NCBI GenBank assembly: GCA_963931925.1
Contig: OZ007581.1
Span: forward strand, 23,432,043-23,496,042
Source: Onchidella celtica
Taxonomy: Eukaryota; Mollusca; Gastropoda; Systellommatophora; Onchidiidae
Reading direction: 5' to 3'
DNA length: 64,000 nucleotides
Part shown: piece after piece, positions 58,960 through 64,000 of the stretch
Layout: each line of letters begins with the position of its first letter
How positions within the stretch are numbered: position 1 is the first letter of the stretch
Program-made: the position numbers and the translations under genes
The notes under the pieces: generated by a model
Seen by the model: the letters and a program-made list of their open reading frames with translations, nothing else
Told to the model about the DNA's origin: nothing
The model's database searches: none

Positions 58960-60110
58960 CATTTATTAAACATAATTATACAGATAATAGCGCAATTACA
59001 TACATTATATTATTGAATTTACCTGCCGTACAACGGCCTTATTCCCACATGCACTCTTCCTCGGATCCACAACCCGGTAGTTACTTCCTAAAGACACTTC
59101 GGCCTCAGCCTCTCCCCTCAGGGTCTTAATAGCACATTAATAATTCACTGGCACCGCAGTCTCTCAATATCACCTTCCTATTGCCATAACACCTTAGCAT
59201 TCCACTAGCACCTCAGCAGGGCAATAGCACATTATCATTTCAATAGCCCATCAACATGGCAATAGCACATTATCATTTCAAGAGCCCATCAACGTGGCAA
59301 TAGTACATTATCATTCCACTAGCACATCAACATGGCAATAGTACATTATCATTTCAATTAGCACATTCACGCTCATATCTACGTCCCTGTCCGTGGCCAG
59401 ACTGCCACGACTTTATGTGCCTCTACTGTCCTGCACGACAGCCTCACTCTTGGCCTATGTGTGGCCCCCGGCCCTATGCTGGCCTATCCCCTGTGCTCAC
59501 CGAGGTGGCTCTTCGGCCCGTCCCCGACACCTACAAGAATAACATTACATTGGTATAATGCCATACCATTTCTATTCACTCCACCTCTCCTTACAACTCA
59601 TGAAGCGTACACACAATAGTTCACATTTCACTCACCAAACCTCTTACGGTAACACACCTGAATCGTAGTACACAATACTCACTCGTGCTACAAATCCATG
59701 AACTCAACTTTCATCTATCGCTCATGGCGCACATTGCTATATCCAATATCAAGGACTTCCACATTCCTCACATATACTTATTTACATCATGGTAATAGAC
59801 GAATATAATATAATACATCAATCATAATTATCAATCATCGTTTCACCTACCAGTCATCACTGGAATAACACTACTCCCAAGCCTTCCGACTGCTCTCCTT
59901 ATGTTCGCCCGCTGGGGCTTTCTCCTACGTCCGCTCTCTAGGACCTTCTAACTTGCAGTGATAGTAATACAGCGCTTTCGCCTCATTCAGACCCCCCACC
60001 ACTCATAACAGGCACGCTTTTCCTTACTTGTCTACGTGCGTTAATTTTACTCTCCTCCTTTCCCCCCGTAATTATTAACTATCGCTCACTCCACTCGTGA
60101 CATGCATTAT
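58960..60110. other. composition island: C-rich plus strand, no protein frame
   Basis: Base composition changes sharply from the AT-rich flanks: the plus strand becomes C/A-rich and G-poor, with no open frame over about 60 codons. It includes the 38-bp tandem repeat and ends around CACTCGTGACATGC. A minus-strand AATAAATGTGTG lies just beyond its low-coordinate edge (about 58964), so a minus-strand transcript, an LTR or an untranslated exon are all possible. I cannot assign it. Confidence 0.4.
59215..59365. repeat. 38-bp tandem repeat, about four units
   Basis: Units begin GGCAATAGCACATTATCATT with strict 38-bp spacing for three intervals. Confidence 0.93.
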
Positions 60111-62236
60111 GGAAAAATTTATGACATTTTTAATTTGTTCATCCTCAAGGGCTACACGATATTCCAAAATCGTGCACATGAATGCGAAGAACGCAGCTTC
60201 TCTAATAATTAAAAATTTATCATTCTCGTTCTATGTGGCGAACATGAACCAAGAATGCTTCATTGTATCTGAATAAAAGTGAATACTCCAAATTTTGTGA
60301 GCACAGCAAAATCGCTGTTGAAAACGTTAGTGTTAAAAGTACTTAAATCACATTTTCTAAAATTTGAAACTGTTCGAGGGGAAATGTGTTTTATGGAGTT
60401 TTAAGTCCAATGCCTGAATATTGGAAACGGACTTAAGTACCTTTTTACCTTTTTGTTGCAGCGTACATTTCATTTCGAACAAATTTTGCACACAAAAGTG
60501 ATCATGTCTACAGATTTTCAGCATTATCAAATAACTGCTTTTGACTATTTTGCTCGTGAAATTTATAAAATATTTTTTTTTTTCAACATACATGCATGTA
60601 GACGTAGTAGGGTGTAGAAGAAAGTCAAAAAAAAAAAAAGTGATTTGAAAACAGAAAAGTTACTTGTCTTAATGTCCTTGTTAAAAACAAATAATATGGG
60701 AGCTGTACAAAAAATCCAAAAAGAATTATTCCTCTGCAATGTATTGTATAGTTCCTTTACAATTATTGCTTGTGTCCAAAATGGGCTTTTGCGACATTGA
60801 ACTTTCTTAAACAAAAGCAAGTTAATTGACATTTTAATTTCCTTTGCTTGTGGTAGCTTGATCCCAGCAAGATAAGCAACTATAATATTTGTTAGCCCAA
60901 ACTTGGTTCAGTGCAAATCAAAACAAAATTACTTTCCTTTAAGCATTTTCCTCAACCTTTCTGGTTAATCTGTCTATTGTTGTAGAGCTTATAGCTCACG
61001 ATAACTCCGGCGGGTATTTTGATGCATTGGAATTGCATTCAAGCCATCAAATTTCGGGATTTGGCAACCAGAATGTTTTTTGTCCAAAACAGTCAAATTG
61101 AGAAAAACGAGTTTGAAATGACTGTGTAACCCTGATGAAAATTCAAATAATTACATTGACTTCAACACGGTCACATGAATAGCTTCATTGCACTATGGAA
61201 TAAAGTCACACGAATTATGTTTTTAATATCCACAGACATTTAAAAGCAATGAATAAAACGGGACAGGACGCATTATGGTTGATAACCCGCGATTTCATTT
61301 AATTGAACTGATATGCTACAAGAAGTTGGTTGTTTTTTTTTGGGGGGGGGGGGGGGGAGGGGAGGGCAGTTTTTGTAAACAGGTATCAGCAGTTTTCGTG
61401 CCTTTCTCAAAAAGTTTGTCCGCGCTTGTGTTTGTATGTGTGTGTGTGTTTGGGGGGTGGAGGAGGGCTGATGAAAATAAACCTACAAGGATGCCATTTT
61501 TGTTCTCTCCACAATTTTTGGGTTTTGTTTTGTAGGAAAAAAACATGTTCTTTACAAGTGGTAACATGGGAGTTCATACTGAAAACCGACCCCAATTCTG
61601 AACAAACTTGGTTAATCAGGCTCGTCTCTGTGAAACCAAAGTTTTTTTTGGGGGAGGGGGGGGGAGGGGAGAGCTGCAGTCACTAAATATTAGAAATCGT
61701 CCTTTCAGTTGCAAAAGAAAAAAAAATGGGGGTGGGGGGGTGGTGAGGGAGTAATAACTTTCGAACTTTCAAATAATATCCATCATCTGTAGCCTTCAGG
61801 CACTTCCCTGTTTGGTTTTACTTAGAGATGATGTTTAGCCCACAGGAAAAAAAAAAAGAAAATTAAAGTTTCCTTTTTTTATACTAGCAGACTAATGCAT
61901 GGTTTCATGGCGGCTTTTATTTCATCAAAGACTTCGTTTTAGGATTGATGGCGCGCTGAAACCTGTCTCTTTTTTCTCGGTTTTAGTGGGATATTTATGT
62001 GCACTGAAATCTGAAGTCCACTGTTTGCTTAGCAACCTCGGTAGGTTTCAGGTCCATTTTCATTCATTGCTCTTAGATGTATGTACATATCCAAGACATA
62101 AGGCGTTTAACTGTATTTCATAACCCAATAAAACTATTCATGTGACGGTGTTGAAGTTATTGCAATTACTTGAATTTTCATTAAAATTACAAATTTCAAA
62201 CTCATTTTTCTCAATTTGCCTTTTTTTTTTTTTGGA
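60111..62236. other. AT-rich intergenic stretch with G-runs
   Basis: No gene recognised. Long G runs at about 61341-61369 and 61650-61670, and GGGGTGG near 61728-61745, could form quadruplexes. Confidence 0.5.
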
Positions 62237-62384
62237 CATAGAATATTCTGGTGACCAACTCTCGCTATGTGTTTTCCATCTCTGTAACTACTTTGGTAAT
62301 GCAGTTCATAGAATATTCTAGTGACCAACTCTTGATATGTGTTTTCCGCCTCCGTAACTACTTTGGTAATGCAGTTCATCATCC
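62237..62384. repeat. 70-bp tandem duplication
   Basis: Two units starting CATAGAATATTCT and ending TTTGGTAATGCAGTT, with 70-bp spacing (62237 and 62307). Confidence 0.92.
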
Positions 62385-62539
62385 AATTAACTCTTTGTGT
62401 GCCATGAATTTTTCCCACGTTTACCGATACAGGAAGAAAATAGTGAGGGAGATGAATGAAGATTAACAACAGCAAGATCTATTAATAGAAAGCCAACTTT
62501 CTTTCTCCCCGAAACAAAATAGCCTATCATTCTTTTACC

Positions 62540-62735
62540 CCGATACATCGGTGATTGGCACAAGCGTGACCAGCAGAATAACTGATATATCGGTGATTGG
62601 CACAAAGGTGACCAGCGGAATAACTGATATATCGATGATTGGAACAAACGTGACCAGCGGAATAACTGATATATCGATGATTGGCACAAACGTGACCAGC
62701 GGAATAACTGATATACCGGTGATCGGCACACAAAC
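62540..62735. repeat. 45-bp minisatellite, about four units
   Basis: Units contain TGATTGGCACAAACGTGACC and AGCGGAATAACTGATATATC. The period is 45 bp, a multiple of three, so both strands stay open in several frames. No start, splice or domain evidence supports coding. Confidence 0.93.
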
Positions 62736-63089
62736 AGTTTAGTCTGTTATTAGGGAACTGCAGCCTAATTACAAGGCCTAGTAGAGAAAATCCCGAGCTG
62801 TGTTCACTATTCAGTTATTGGTCACCTCTAAAATACTACGTTTTTTTTAATAACAGCACAACTTTGCATAGGAAAGCATAGGAAAGACATGATTTTAAGC
62901 TGCAGATGATGTGGAAATTTAATGAAACTTTGAAGAAACCATTACTGGCAACTATTTTAACAGTTGTGGATAGAAGGACTTCTATTCACATAAAGATATC
63001 ACTCATACATTTTTTTAATTATCAAAATATATTTTCTTTTTTTATATCTGAAAGACGGTATAATTATACTTTGTACTTTATACTTTATA
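62736..63089. other. AT-rich intergenic, no feature
   Basis: Nothing recognised. Confidence 0.5.
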
Positions 63090-63270
63090 CTACTCATTTA
63101 TATAGCGCATATCTATTTTTAAAATGCTCTATGCGCTTTACAGAAGCAACATGTCAACCACAGAGCAGAAATGGAGCGCTGGCGAAGTGCTCAACACACT
63201 ACACTGTCTCGCTCACTCTCTCTCTCTCTACCTCTCTCTATCTCAGAGCAAATTGTAAAGCAGCCTGTTT
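63090..63270 (-). repeat. L2-like tail repeat, second full copy
   Basis: Matches 9181-9420: TATATAGCGCATATC, TATGCGCTTTACAGAAGC, CCACAGAGCAGAA, CTCAACACACTACACTG, CT-rich tract and CAGAGCAAATTGTAAAGCAG. Confidence 0.75.
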
Positions 63271-64000
63271 TCTTAAGATTGTTCTTGTAAATATGTGGAT
63301 CAAAGTTAAATCATCACTGTTACCCCTAGCCGCCCACCCTCTTTTAACAACTGTGGACAGAAAGCCTTCTGTTTTGATTATTAAAATCTAATTTTTTTAT
63401 TTTTTTTGTTGATTTTTTTTTTTAAATCAGTGCCGTCTGACTCGCATAATTATGTCTTGAATTTCTCTCTAATCATACAGTTAAGTTCTAAGATTGGCCT
63501 TGTAAATATGTAAATCCAAATTAAATATTCACTGTTACAGTTGGCAACGCGTAAACTGTCCAAAATTATTAATCTCGTAATGCCGACGTCAGGAAATGGG
63601 TGCATTTATTTCAATAACCCTTGTTTTTTTCTATAGGTGTCTATCTTGTGGTGCCATTTATGTTAGGCTCAAGCGTGACAGTTCTAATCATGCAGAAAGG
63701 TTGACCAAATGTTTAAATCACCATTATAACTAATCATTGCAGCATTAACATAAAAGAAACCCAATGAACGTGGGTCATTGACGTCATAGGCAATTAATTA
63801 AATAACTCAAAGAAATCTGCACTGATTTGAGCTCCCACCCACCAATCCACCTCCTACCCCGGCAGAGACACCTGGACCGGATCTCCTATCCACCCTTAAC
63901 CCCCCTCCCCCATAATCCAGTGTAACAAAAAATATGTCAGCCATTGGCATGGCAGCCGTGACGCAAGCACACTGTCTATCTCGCTATATCCCGGAGCACG
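63271..64000. other. AT-rich intergenic to window end, no feature
   Basis: No coding or repeat structure recognised. Confidence 0.5.

Overview
This is metazoan nuclear DNA, most likely from a mollusc and probably a gastropod. The evidence is GT-AG introns, AT-rich sequence full of microsatellites, several classes of eukaryotic transposons, a tRNA-headed SINE whose body resembles repeats common in gastropod genomes, and a secreted protein alternating von Willebrand A and chitin-binding modules. That protein type is known from molluscan shell and extracellular matrix (Pif/BMSP-like proteins). The species assignment is inference.

The only well-supported host gene is on the minus strand, 42388 down to 29049. 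I reconstruct 20 coding exons with consensus splice sites whose lengths sum to 3246 nt in one uninterrupted frame, giving 1081 residues. The product has a signal peptide followed by three blocks. Blocks 1 and 2 are vWA + two chitin-binding (CBM14/peritrophin-like) domains; block 3 is vWA + one diverged chitin-binding domain. Every vWA is cut into three exons and every chitin-binding domain into two, always at the same phases, so every module is a symmetrical phase 1-1 unit. This is exon shuffling followed by tandem duplication of a seven-exon block.

Upstream (1-10.8 kb) is a graveyard of mobile DNA. It holds a truncated L2/CR1-like LINE (minus), a frameshifted RT + RNase H LINE, a 3.4-kb element with ~375-bp inverted arms carrying a nested 923-bp TIR element with an 8-bp target duplication, a SINE, and a striking G/C-rich palindrome.

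From 10.8 to 24.3 kb and from 43.3 to 49.8 kb lie two diverged direct copies (A and B) of a ~4-kb sequence flanking the host gene. Copy A was hit by four later insertions: a 1.8-kb hAT-like element, a 4.26-kb Ty3/gypsy-like LTR retrotransposon, a truncated LINE, and a 2.6-kb hAT-like element. Copy B preserves the empty site of each, which fixes the element ends and target-site duplications. The LTR element has two LTRs identical except for one 21-bp indel, and a single gag-pol frame interrupted by two TAG codons.

From 49.8 to 64 kb I see no convincing gene, only AT-rich sequence with minisatellites (38, 45 and 70 bp periods), hairpins, a LINE 3' tail and simple repeats.
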